From an uncultured Sulfurimonas sp. (GTDB lineage: Bacteria > Campylobacterota > Campylobacteria > Campylobacterales > Sulfurimonadaceae): a stretch of 7,444 nucleotides of DNA. The stretch lies in the NCBI GenBank assembly GCA_937914675.1, contig CALDOC010000290.1, positions 1 through 7,444 on the forward strand. The letters are read 5' to 3'. Positions 1-5,840 of this stretch are shown here, in pieces (position 1 is the stretch's first letter; each line of letters starts with the position of its first letter). A program made the translations under genes and the position numbers. A model generated the notes under the pieces. That model was not told where the DNA came from. It did no database searches and worked only from the letters and a program-made list of their open reading frames with translations.

Positions 1-43
1 TATATACCGTCGCAGTATCGTATACAGGTAACGCAATCTTCAT
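1..43 (-). CDS. NifX/NafY-like cofactor-binding protein, first 14 codons only (runs off the left edge)
   Basis: Only the N-terminus is present, reading MKIALPVYDTATVY before the window ends. The ATG is preceded by a clear ribosome-binding site (AAAGGTG, five bases upstream) and lies 66 bases after the nifO stop on the same strand. The opening Met-Lys-Ile-Ala-x-Pro-Val strand is typical of the dinitrogenase iron-molybdenum cofactor domain (NifX, NafY, C-terminal part of NifB). Known members bind NifB-co or FeMo-co in the cytoplasm and pass it between biosynthetic proteins. The nif genes next to it support this reading. Fourteen residues cannot separate NifX from NafY or from a stand-alone domain of the same family, so no symbol is given. 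Confidence 0.6.
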   Translation of the reverse strand, partial: MKIALPVYDTATVY

Positions 44-48
44 AACTA

Positions 49-55
49 CACCTTT
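49..55 (-). promoter_or_regulatory. Ribosome-binding site of the NifX-like gene
   Basis: Read on the minus strand this is AAAGGTG, ending five bases before the ATG at 43-41. It is a good Shine-Dalgarno match and is the main support for calling the start of the truncated left-edge gene. Confidence 0.6.
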
Positions 56-66
56 CTGATTCAATT

Positions 67-78
67 TAAACTAGTTTA
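67..78. repeat. 12-bp perfect palindrome in the nifO to NifX-like gap
   Basis: The sequence taaactagttta equals its own reverse complement. It overlaps by two bases a second 8-bp palindrome, tatgcata (77-84). Both lie in the 66-base gap between the nifO stop and the next start. The position suits an operator or a processing site, but AT-rich gaps produce such palindromes by chance. No T-run follows, so a terminator is unlikely. I see no sigma-54 -24/-12 element and no TGT-N10-ACA NifA site in the gap. Confidence 0.3.
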
Positions 79-109
79 TGCATATAACATTCTAGATGTG
101 CTTCTGATT

Positions 110-532
110 CTAACAAACACTTGAAAAATCTTTAGAGCCGTCAGAACTTCTAACGCATTGATTGGAAACTTTTTCCCTAAGTTCGACTTTAAGGGATTTT
201 TGCATAAACCATTGGTTAAAACCGCATAATTTTTTATCGCCTATTATCATAAGTGGACGTCTTAGTAAAATGGGATTGTTCGTAAGCAACTTCAAGGCTT
301 CTTTTTCACTATATTTTAAAGGAAGTATCTCGCCATTTTTTATTTGGCGGGCGTTTGGGTTAAACCATTTTGTGACTGGCATGTTTTTAATGAACTCGTA
401 CAATTCCTCTTCGCTCATGCCATGGTTAAGCAAGTCTCTCTCTATCACTTTGTAGCCCGACTCTCTAAGAGCTAGTTTCTGTTTGGCGTTTGTCAAACAA
501 CCGGGCTTTTCATAAAAGATGATAAACTTCAT
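110..532 (-). CDS. nifO: ArsC/Spx-family nitrogenase-associated protein, NifO-like
   Basis: This 140-residue thioredoxin-fold protein belongs to the ArsC/Spx superfamily and resembles the nitrogenase-associated branch. Visible signs are the opening strand and active-site loop FYEKPGC (Cys12, followed by LTNAKQ), the segment DLL at 33-35, the MPVTKWFNP segment (51-59) and the LLRRPLM segment (89-95), whose arginine is conserved in ArsC proteins. A single active-site Cys without a CxxC pair is usual for the family. In Azotobacter, nifO lies beside nifQ and has been linked to molybdenum allocation between nitrogenase and nitrate reductase; the chemistry is not established. The start overlaps the preceding stop as ATGA and has only a weak ribosome-binding site, so translational coupling is likely. 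The C-terminal 20 or so residues (Ser-rich, ending in Cys) look nonconserved. An ordinary arsenate reductase is less likely given the neighbours. Confidence 0.8.
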   Translation of the reverse strand: MKFIIFYEKPGCLTNAKQKLALRESGYKVIERDLLNHGMSEEELYEFIKNMPVTKWFNPNARQIKNGEILPLKYSEKEALKLLTNNPILLRRPLMIIGDKKLCGFNQWFMQKSLKVELREKVSNQCVRSSDGSKDFSSVC

Positions 533-771
533 CCAACTTCAACCAAATCTATCGCTTTATCGGTTAAACAATAAGTCTGACTGCCATCATCGTCAAGGCT
601 CATGCATTCGCTTACGAATCTACCCTCTATAAGGGTCTCTAAGGTTTGCTCTACTATTGCCAACTCAAGACCTAAGTACTCCGCGATATCTTGAGCATCA
701 TAGAGGTTGTAGTTATCCTCATCGCTTAGATTGTAGATAGCTTTCATTATACTTTTTATAACATTCGCCAT
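529..771 (-). CDS. Small winged-helix-like protein of unknown function
   Basis: This is an 80-residue acidic protein starting MANVIKSIMK. The start at 771 is chosen over an in-frame ATG 78 bases upstream because it follows AAAGGA at six bases and overlaps the previous stop as TAATG; the longer version would lie wholly inside that gene. Residues 24-51 (YDAQDIAEYLG, then a second helix and LIEGRFV) have the helix-turn-helix spacing of a winged-helix domain, and the following SLDDDGSQTYCLT could form the hairpin wing. It might be a local regulator or, as often with such small domains, a protein-protein adaptor. It has few basic residues for DNA binding, which weakens the regulator reading. It sits between orf232 and nifO and overlaps both. 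I do not recognise a named family. Confidence 0.65.
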   Translation of the reverse strand: MANVIKSIMKAIYNLSDEDNYNLYDAQDIAEYLGLELAIVEQTLETLIEGRFVSECMSLDDDGSQTYCLTDKAIDLVEVG

Positions 772-1469
772 TAGTTTTCCTTTAGTTTGTCTATATTTTT
801 TTGCCAAATGATTTTTTGAAGAGGATGCAGAGTGACTTTGCCAAGCCATTTTTCAAACTCATAAACATAATGTTCTTTAAGTATACTGTGCAATTTTTGT
901 GCCTGAGTGCTTAAAGTCTCCAAATAATGTTTCGCTTCTTGCGCGTTTAGTCCTTTAACGGGCATTAGTCTACGTTTCACTCCCTCTATCAATACTTCAT
1001 CAATTTTGTCTTGGGCGATGCCTAAGAATAGAGAAGCATAGAGAGGATTGGCATATATCTCGTTCCAAATACGTCCATATATCATCTGGTCGTATGCCAA
1101 ATCAAAAAAGATTGGATACTTCTCTAAAACTTTAATCAAGTCTACAAAATCATTGTCTATCATCGCACGAAACAACATGCGACTACGATTTCGTATCTTA
1201 TGTCTGAGTTTGTCGTCATGTATTATCTCGGAGTTTAAAAGATTAAAACGCTCTAAAGCTCCAAGTCTTGAATGATTAAATGCCATGATGGCGACTAAAT
1301 GGTTAGAATCTTGAATTTGCTTGGGATGAGAACCTGATGGTCTGTAAAATGCCCACTCAAGTCTAGCTTCCTCATCTTCATGATTTATGTAAAGTGCATC
1401 ACCCCGTTGCTCATAATCATGCTGATTTTGAAGCTCTTCTATCTCATTTTTATAACTCAGCTCAAGCAT
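771..1469 (-). CDS. Unknown 232-aa protein linked to the MoxR/VWA pair
   Basis: I do not recognise this protein. It is soluble and probably mostly helical, with no signal peptide, no membrane segment and no cysteine. An N-terminal charged stretch (residues 1-40) is followed by a segment around 42-75 (YRPSGSHP, then HLVAIMAFNHSRLGALERF). A helical, possibly HEAT-like region with aromatic residues covers about 85-170, and a basic helical tail covers 180-232. Absence of Cys argues against an iron-sulfur role of its own. It follows the VWA gene by nine bases with AAGGA overlapping that gene's stop, so the three genes are probably made together. MoxR/VWA pairs often carry a third lineage-specific subunit or client adaptor, which is the best guess from context. 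Confidence 0.75.
   Translation of the reverse strand: MLELSYKNEIEELQNQHDYEQRGDALYINHEDEEARLEWAFYRPSGSHPKQIQDSNHLVAIMAFNHSRLGALERFNLLNSEIIHDDKLRHKIRNRSRMLFRAMIDNDFVDLIKVLEKYPIFFDLAYDQMIYGRIWNEIYANPLYASLFLGIAQDKIDEVLIEGVKRRLMPVKGLNAQEAKHYLETLSTQAQKLHSILKEHYVYEFEKWLGKVTLHPLQKIIWQKNIDKLKEN
778..783 (-). promoter_or_regulatory. Ribosome-binding site that fixes the start of the winged-helix-like gene
   Basis: The minus strand reads AAAGGA here, six bases before the ATG at 771-769. It lies inside the last codons of orf232 and favours the 80-residue product over the 106-residue alternative. Confidence 0.6.
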
Positions 1470-1478
1470 AACAAATCC

Positions 1479-2636
1479 TTACAAATCAAAATAAAAAACA
1501 TCACCAAAAGCTTCTAATCTTTTCATATTTTTTTTCTGACTTAGCAAAAAAAGAGTATTAATCTCGGAGGCTTTTTCTATCTTAAAAATTCCATCGCTTA
1601 GTACCATCAAAGTTGATTCCATCTGAGCATGAATTCTTAGGTACTCAAAAACAGGCTCTATTTGTGTTCCGCCATTTCCTTTTTCAAACTCTATTTTTGG
1701 TCTAATTTCTTGTGCATCGTATCGAACGATTTTTTTCTCATCCACACTCTCATCAAATGGGATGACACTCACCTCAAAATCTGCACTCATTCGCAATACG
1801 GAGTCGATGATTCCCAAAAATTTTGAAAAAATCTCTGTGCTTATACTCATCGACCTATCAAGAGCAATATAGAGATTAAGTCGATTTTGTTCATGTTTAT
1901 AACCAGGTAGATATAATCCCTGATGTATAAAGCGACGATTTGGATATGAAAAATTTGTCTCTTTATCAAAAAAACTTTCAGTCATGTAAGTGTGAAGCAG
2001 AGTTTCTAGGTCAATTTTTGGACGAATTACCTCTTTAATCATTTCTAAAAATGAAGAGGGAATATTTCCCTGTTTACTTGCCGCTCCCATGGCTTGGATT
2101 ATAAGCGCATCTATCTCTTCCATGGCGGCAGAGTTATCACCCTCCTCCTCCTCTATAAGGTCAAGTTTCTCCTCTTTAGGATTCTCCTCATCAGGTACTC
2201 CTTCACCATCTTCATTCTCCTCGTACAAAATGTTGTAAACTTCCTCTACACTTTTGTCACGAAATTTCTCCAGCATCACTTCATTTTCAGGTCGCTCACC
2301 TACTCTCTCAAAGTCACTAAGGAGAAGATTGATAACAATGTCACTACTTCTGTTCCAAGTACCATGTTCCCTACTGTTCATTCTAAAAGGGTGTTTTAAA
2401 AGAATATGCAAAAGAGTATGTGAATAGATGTATTTGAGTTGTTGTTCTGGTATATGTTCGCACAGAGTAACATCTACAAAAATGTAAGTTCCATTTGTCT
2501 CGAAAGCTTCATGAGGGTTTTTTCGAAACTCCATAGGCAATGAGAGTGCTAACACACTCAGGAATGGATGGTCAAAAAGAAATTGGATACGAATTTTTTC
2601 TAATTTTGTCAGAAAATCAGATGATATATTCGCCAT
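1479..2636 (-). CDS. DUF2201-type VWA protein, partner of the MoxR ATPase
   Basis: This is a 385-residue cytoplasmic protein in two parts. Residues 1-110 resemble the putative metallopeptidase-like N-terminus of DUF2201 proteins, including YSHTLLHILLKHPFR (71-85) and the following WNRSSDIVINLLL. The middle (134-175) is a highly acidic linker. Residues 252-385 form a VWA domain with an intact MIDAS: DRSMS (260-264), the Thr of GGTQ (324) and LSDG (Asp348). In the N-terminal part the usual HExxH reads HTLLH, so the catalytic Glu is replaced by Thr74. VWA proteins of this kind work with MoxR AAA+ ATPases, recruiting or anchoring the client. The start at 2636 is preferred because GGGAAA lies just upstream and it limits overlap with moxR to 20 bases. 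In-frame ATGs at 2666 and 2654 would add 10 or 6 residues. Confidence 0.85.
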   Translation of the reverse strand: MANISSDFLTKLEKIRIQFLFDHPFLSVLALSLPMEFRKNPHEAFETNGTYIFVDVTLCEHIPEQQLKYIYSHTLLHILLKHPFRMNSREHGTWNRSSDIVINLLLSDFERVGERPENEVMLEKFRDKSVEEVYNILYEENEDGEGVPDEENPKEEKLDLIEEEEGDNSAAMEEIDALIIQAMGAASKQGNIPSSFLEMIKEVIRPKIDLETLLHTYMTESFFDKETNFSYPNRRFIHQGLYLPGYKHEQNRLNLYIALDRSMSISTEIFSKFLGIIDSVLRMSADFEVSVIPFDESVDEKKIVRYDAQEIRPKIEFEKGNGGTQIEPVFEYLRIHAQMESTLMVLSDGIFKIEKASEINTLFLLSQKKNMKRLEAFGDVFYFDL

Positions 2637-3627
2637 ATTTTCCCAACCACTCATCAAATGCGGCATATGTAGCTACAGTTTCATCTTTAACTACAATGTC
2701 TTTTATAAGCATTACGGCAAATTCAGTTGGCAACGTCTCTGAGAATAAAAAGAGATGTTTTTTATGCTCATCACTACTCTTATAGTACTCGACTAAAGCC
2801 GATACAAGAGCATATAAAAGTGCAGGCTGATTTTTTACCTCGGGATAATTTCCCTCATAAATTGAAGCCACATCGGGCAACTCTTCATAGACTTTTACGT
2901 AAGAAGTAAACTCGATACCTGAACTATAACCGATAGTACCATATATGATTGAAGTGATAGAGTTTATATCTCTGTTGGTCTTCAAAATATTTGAAAGCAT
3001 ATGATAACTTCTAGGAGTTGCGAATGCTGGATTGGCATCATCTTCTATGATGGGTTCAGTTGAAAGTAAATCAGGACGAAAGCCTAAAAAACCTATGACG
3101 AAATGATGTAAATTTTCTTTGAGCGCGAAGAGTTTAAAGTCTTCAAAACGAGCTTGAACATGAAGATGAACCATACGATTTACAAGTGGAGATGGCAGAC
3201 GAAAAACAACACCTCTATCACTCACCCTATTTCCAGCGCAGATAATTCTCCAAGCTTTTGGAAGAGAGTACTCGCCCATTTTTCTATCTAACACTAGCTG
3301 ATATATGGCGGCCTGAACAGATGGTGGAGCGGAGTTTAACTCGTCTAAAAAAAGTATTCCGCTTGAAGAAGCATCTTTTGGAAAAAACACCGGTGGCATC
3401 CACACAGTTTGATTATCTTTAATAGAGGGGATGCCCCTCAAATCGACTGGATCCATTTGAGACAAACGCACGTCTACAAGCTCTAATCCTTTTTTCTTTG
3501 CGACATCCGCCACGATGAAAGATTTTCCTATTCCGGGGCTTCCATGAATAAAAAGGGGTGTATCCGTATCGAGTAAAATATCAATATTTTTGTAAAGCTC
3601 GGTTGTTGAGATTGAAGGTGTAATCAT
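2617..3627 (-). CDS. MoxR-type AAA+ ATPase
   Basis: This 336-residue protein has a full AAA+ core of the MoxR/CbbQ/NorQ type. It carries Walker A GSPGIGKS (29-36), Walker B ILFLDELN (91-98), sensor 1 AGN (131-133), a LPSPLVNR segment with the likely arginine finger Arg151, and sensor 2 ATPR (203-206). The stretch DPVDLRGIPS after Walker A is typical of MoxR proteins. Such ATPases form hexameric rings that use ATP to remodel client enzymes, often for metal or cofactor insertion, together with a VWA protein such as the one encoded next. The start overlaps the nifQ stop as ATGA. The C-terminal third (about 230-336) is helical and probably holds the lid and partner contacts. The client is unknown; the nif neighbours suggest nitrogenase or a cofactor-assembly enzyme. 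Confidence 0.92.
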   Translation of the reverse strand: MITPSISTTELYKNIDILLDTDTPLFIHGSPGIGKSFIVADVAKKKGLELVDVRLSQMDPVDLRGIPSIKDNQTVWMPPVFFPKDASSSGILFLDELNSAPPSVQAAIYQLVLDRKMGEYSLPKAWRIICAGNRVSDRGVVFRLPSPLVNRMVHLHVQARFEDFKLFALKENLHHFVIGFLGFRPDLLSTEPIIEDDANPAFATPRSYHMLSNILKTNRDINSITSIIYGTIGYSSGIEFTSYVKVYEELPDVASIYEGNYPEVKNQPALLYALVSALVEYYKSSDEHKKHLFLFSETLPTEFAVMLIKDIVVKDETVATYAAFDEWLGKYGEYII

Positions 3628-3953
3628 GCACTCATCTCACTAACTAGACAAGAAAAACAGTTAAACTGGTCATCACAACTCGCACATGCTGGAGCAATTT
3701 TACCTATCTTGTCATAAAGAAATTTTTTCCAAAGTTTATCTTTTGGTTTTTTTCCAGCCAAAAGCGGATAGTTTTTTTTCATAAATTTGCCCATTTCTGT
3801 TCTACTTTTAAGACCTAAATCTTGATAAAGATGATTCATCTTCAAAGACTCATGCGCTATCCATTTGCCCAAGATTGTTTGAGCATACGCGTTGATGCCA
3901 TAGTGATGCAAAAGCGCCGCTATCTCTTTTTCCATTATTTCTAATTCGCTCAT
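3624..3953 (-). CDS. nifQ: Short NifQ-like molybdenum donor protein
   Basis: NifQ is thought to carry a Mo-Fe-S cluster and supply molybdenum for FeMo-cofactor synthesis on NifEN/NifH. The family signature is visible in order: HLYQDLGL with a following SRTEM (41-54), a NYPLLA segment (61-66), LWKKFLY (74-80) and a C-terminal cysteine cluster. Canonical NifQ has C-x4-C-x2-C-x5-C. Here the first Cys is replaced (Lys85) and the pattern is C90-x2-C93-x5-C99-x2-C102, so a fourth Cys has appeared downstream. At 109 residues it is shorter than the usual 160-200, mainly at the N-terminus. A strong purine-rich site (GGAGATGGAGAT) precedes the ATG, which overlaps the fprA stop as ATGA. The match of the central block plus the nif context makes the family call firm; metal-binding capacity is inferred. 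Confidence 0.85.
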   Translation of the reverse strand: MSELEIMEKEIAALLHHYGINAYAQTILGKWIAHESLKMNHLYQDLGLKSRTEMGKFMKKNYPLLAGKKPKDKLWKKFLYDKIGKIAPACASCDDQFNCFSCLVSEMSA

Positions 3954-5179
3954 ATCTCCATCTCCACCATTTTTCCCATAGTAATCTCCGCCACTTCTTT
4001 GCCAAAAGCGAAACAGCCATCAAGCTCCGCTTCGGTTGGAATAAGTTTGACCTTTATGGGTTTTACCGGAAGCCTAAACTTCAACCATCGCATCCTATCA
4101 TGAAGCATTTCTGGTGCTTCCCCCGTCCAGCCATACGAACCAAACGCAGCACCAACTTTTCCTTGCGATTCTAAAAAAGCCATGCATGAGAGCAAATCCC
4201 AAGCGGGTTTGACGGCATCTCCATTTATGGTTGGCGAGCCTACGATGATGGCGTCGCTCTCTTCAAGCAAATCAATCATGTTGCGCTCATCCAAAGAAGC
4301 CAAATCATACATGCTCGCCACTATCCCCTCAATGGTGTCCGCACCCTCCATGATAATCTCAGCCATCTTATGCGTGTTGTCATAACTAGACATGTAAAAA
4401 ACCGAAAGCATTTTTTTGCCAAAGGTGTTTTTTCTAAACTTCGCCTCACTGCTCCACTCTTCGTATTTATTGACGTAGTATTGTGGATTTGTTCTTAAAA
4501 TGGGACCATGAAGCGGAGCTATGGTTTTTATCTCAAAGCGACTATAAAGATTGAGAGCTTGTAGCACATACTGTTTAAAAGGTCTCATGATGTGCTCGTA
4601 GTAGTACTTAAACGCGTAGGAAAAGTCTCCTACTTCATCGTCAAAGAGGCGTTCGTCATAGTAATGAGAACCAAATACATCTCCGCTAAAAAGAACCTTA
4701 TCTTCATGCAAATAAGAGCTCATGGTGTCTGGCCAATGTAAAAACGGTGTGCTTAAAAACTCTATCGTTTTATCGCCTAGAGATATTTTTTTACCCGTGT
4801 TCGCCGTCTCAAAAGGCACATCAGTTTTGATGATGCCTTTTAACATCATGACGGCGCGACCAGAGATAATAAGTTTTGCTTGTGGTGCGCGATGCATCAG
4901 CTCTTCAAGTGCGCCTGAGTGGTCTGGCTCTAAGTGATGAAGCACTATGTACTTTATCTCATCATACTGACACAAAGACTCAAGTCTTTTAAAAAATTCG
5001 CCGCTAAACTCTTTTTTTACCGTGTCCATGATGGCAACACCCTCTGAGCCACGCACTACATAACTGTTGTACGAACTCCCGTTCGCCGTTTTCATAATGA
5101 TGTCAAAAGTACGAATTTTAGGATCAAACGCACCGATAAAATCAATGCTCTTGGATATTTCAGTAGTAATGGACGGCAT
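3950..5179 (-). CDS. fprA: FprA-type flavodiiron protein
   Basis: This 409-residue A-type flavoprotein has a metallo-beta-lactamase-like di-iron domain (1-250) followed by a flavodoxin domain (about 256-400). All six expected iron ligands are visible: His82, Glu84 and Asp86 in HLEPDH, His148 in FLHWPD, Asp167 in SGDVFGSH and His224 in LHGP. The FMN loops are SSYDNTH (264-270), GSPTING (314-320) and GSYGWTGE (347-354). Enzymes of this class reduce O2 to water or NO to N2O using electrons from small redox proteins. The Rhodobacter capsulatus FprA is nif-regulated and interacts with a [2Fe-2S] ferredoxin, which matches the ferredoxin gene directly upstream. The start at 5179 overlaps the ferredoxin stop as TAATG and gives the family length. 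An in-frame ATG at 5236 would add 19 atypical residues inside the ferredoxin gene. Confidence 0.95.
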   Translation of the reverse strand: MPSITTEISKSIDFIGAFDPKIRTFDIIMKTANGSSYNSYVVRGSEGVAIMDTVKKEFSGEFFKRLESLCQYDEIKYIVLHHLEPDHSGALEELMHRAPQAKLIISGRAVMMLKGIIKTDVPFETANTGKKISLGDKTIEFLSTPFLHWPDTMSSYLHEDKVLFSGDVFGSHYYDERLFDDEVGDFSYAFKYYYEHIMRPFKQYVLQALNLYSRFEIKTIAPLHGPILRTNPQYYVNKYEEWSSEAKFRKNTFGKKMLSVFYMSSYDNTHKMAEIIMEGADTIEGIVASMYDLASLDERNMIDLLEESDAIIVGSPTINGDAVKPAWDLLSCMAFLESQGKVGAAFGSYGWTGEAPEMLHDRMRWLKFRLPVKPIKVKLIPTEAELDGCFAFGKEVAEITMGKMVEMEI

Positions 5180-5472
5180 TAGATAAAGTACGAGATTATT
5201 ATCTCGCCCTCCTCCGCTTCTATATTGCATTGACACATCAAACGCAAATTCTCCTCATTCGTACCCATGGCGTTTAAAGCTAAAAGCTCTTTGGCATTTA
5301 TTTTATTTAGTAGATTGTTTCCCGTGAGCACTTTGGCTACGCAAGTGGAACAGTCGCCAATGCGACAGCCAAACTCCATAGAAGCACCAGATTTCCGAGC
5401 TATCTCTCGTAAACTTTTACCGGTTGACACGTTCACTTTTATATTGTCATCTTTTAAAAATACGCTTACCAT
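5179..5472 (-). CDS. Plant-type [2Fe-2S] ferredoxin, nif-associated
   Basis: This 97-residue small electron carrier has the plant-type [2Fe-2S] pattern: Cys36, Cys41 and Cys44 in FGCRIGDCSTC, then Cys80 in RLMCQC, giving C-x4-C-x2-C-x35-C. Cys82 is an extra nonligand cysteine common in this group. The N-terminal beta-grasp segment (VSVFLKDDN to the SLREIA helix) is complete. The ATG follows AAAGGA at seven bases. The gene directly precedes fprA, and the stop and start overlap as TAATG, so the two proteins are probably made in fixed proportion. The likely job is to donate electrons to FprA or to nitrogenase; which of these cannot be seen from sequence. It resembles FdxD/FdxA-like nif ferredoxins rather than 2[4Fe-4S] types. 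Confidence 0.93.
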   Translation of the reverse strand: MVSVFLKDDNIKVNVSTGKSLREIARKSGASMEFGCRIGDCSTCVAKVLTGNNLLNKINAKELLALNAMGTNEENLRLMCQCNIEAEEGEIIISYFI

Positions 5473-5479
5473 AAATATA

Positions 5480-5485
5480 TCCTTT
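5480..5485 (-). promoter_or_regulatory. Ribosome-binding site of the ferredoxin gene
   Basis: The minus strand reads AAAGGA seven bases before the ferredoxin ATG. It sits in a 44-base AT-rich gap (5473-5516), the only such break in the middle of the run. The gap could also hold a weak internal promoter, but I cannot identify -35/-10 or sigma-54 boxes with confidence. Confidence 0.55.
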
Positions 5486-5516
5486 GATATTATTCAAGAT
5501 AAATGCATTTTTTGTT

Positions 5517-5840
5517 CTATTGCTTTACACCATAAACAAGTTTCAAATAATCATGTATGTCGCTAAGAAAGAATCTACGATTGTCTCTCTCTTCAAAATG
5601 CCCCACCCAACCGGGGTCACCAGCTTGAACCTGTTTGCATGGATGCACAAACTCCAGATAAGGAAGTTGTGCTTTTAATGGTCCACAATCGTTTATGGCG
5701 TTAACAATAGCATCATAGAGGGCGTCGAGCGACTCCCTGTCTTCGTTTAAGTAGAGGTTTCCATCTTTGTGAAAAAAACGGTATATGTTTAAAATTTCCT
5801 CTGCTTCTTCATTTTTAATCTTTTTCATTTTCAGGTTCAC
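5517..5840 (-). CDS. Unknown 107-aa protein next to the SagB-like gene
   Basis: I do not recognise this protein. It is soluble, without signal peptide or membrane segment, and has a Lys/Glu-rich N-terminal helix, two cysteines (52 and 68) and a compact central segment ending PGWVGHFEERDNRRFF (76-91). The pattern HPCKQVQAGDPGW may be a family signature. The start is a GTG whose bases overlap the SagB-like stop as GTGA, preceded by GGGAGAGG at seven bases. The ATG four codons later (5828) is the alternative, but its spacing to that site is too long. Tight coupling to the SagB-like gene suggests a shared function. It lacks the features of a TOMM precursor peptide: no Cys/Ser/Thr-rich core and no leader-like break. 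Confidence 0.75.
   Translation of the reverse strand: MNLKMKKIKNEEAEEILNIYRFFHKDGNLYLNEDRESLDALYDAIVNAINDCGPLKAQLPYLEFVHPCKQVQAGDPGWVGHFEERDNRRFFLSDIHDYLKLVYGVKQ

Noticed and set aside
162..455. Plus-strand open frame of 97 codons opposite nifO
   Set aside because: It lies wholly antisense to a gene with clear family motifs and shows no recognisable domain of its own.
110..532. Arsenate reductase for arsenic resistance
   Set aside because: The fold is shared, but the MPVTKWFNP segment and nif neighbours fit the nitrogenase-associated branch, and no ars genes are present.
2637..2666. Longer VWA protein starting at 2666 or 2654
   Set aside because: No better ribosome-binding site is present, the added residues look like out-of-frame moxR sequence, and the overlap would grow to 38-50 bases. 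It is kept only as an alternative.
4182..4937. Plus-strand open frames of 67 and 71 codons opposite fprA
   Set aside because: They are antisense to a flavodiiron protein with all ligands intact, and their Ser/Met-rich translations look like shadows.
5180..5236. Longer FprA starting at 5236
   Set aside because: The 19 extra residues are Gly/Arg/Asn-rich and lie inside the ferredoxin gene; the 5179 start gives the family length and a TAATG junction.
5267..5678. Two overlapping plus-strand open frames across the ferredoxin and orf107
   Set aside because: They run through two supported minus-strand genes and have no convincing ribosome-binding site or motif.
5517..5840. TOMM precursor peptide encoded by orf107
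   Set aside because: It has only two cysteines, no Ser/Thr/Cys-rich core and no leader cleavage motif, so a modified-peptide role is not supported.
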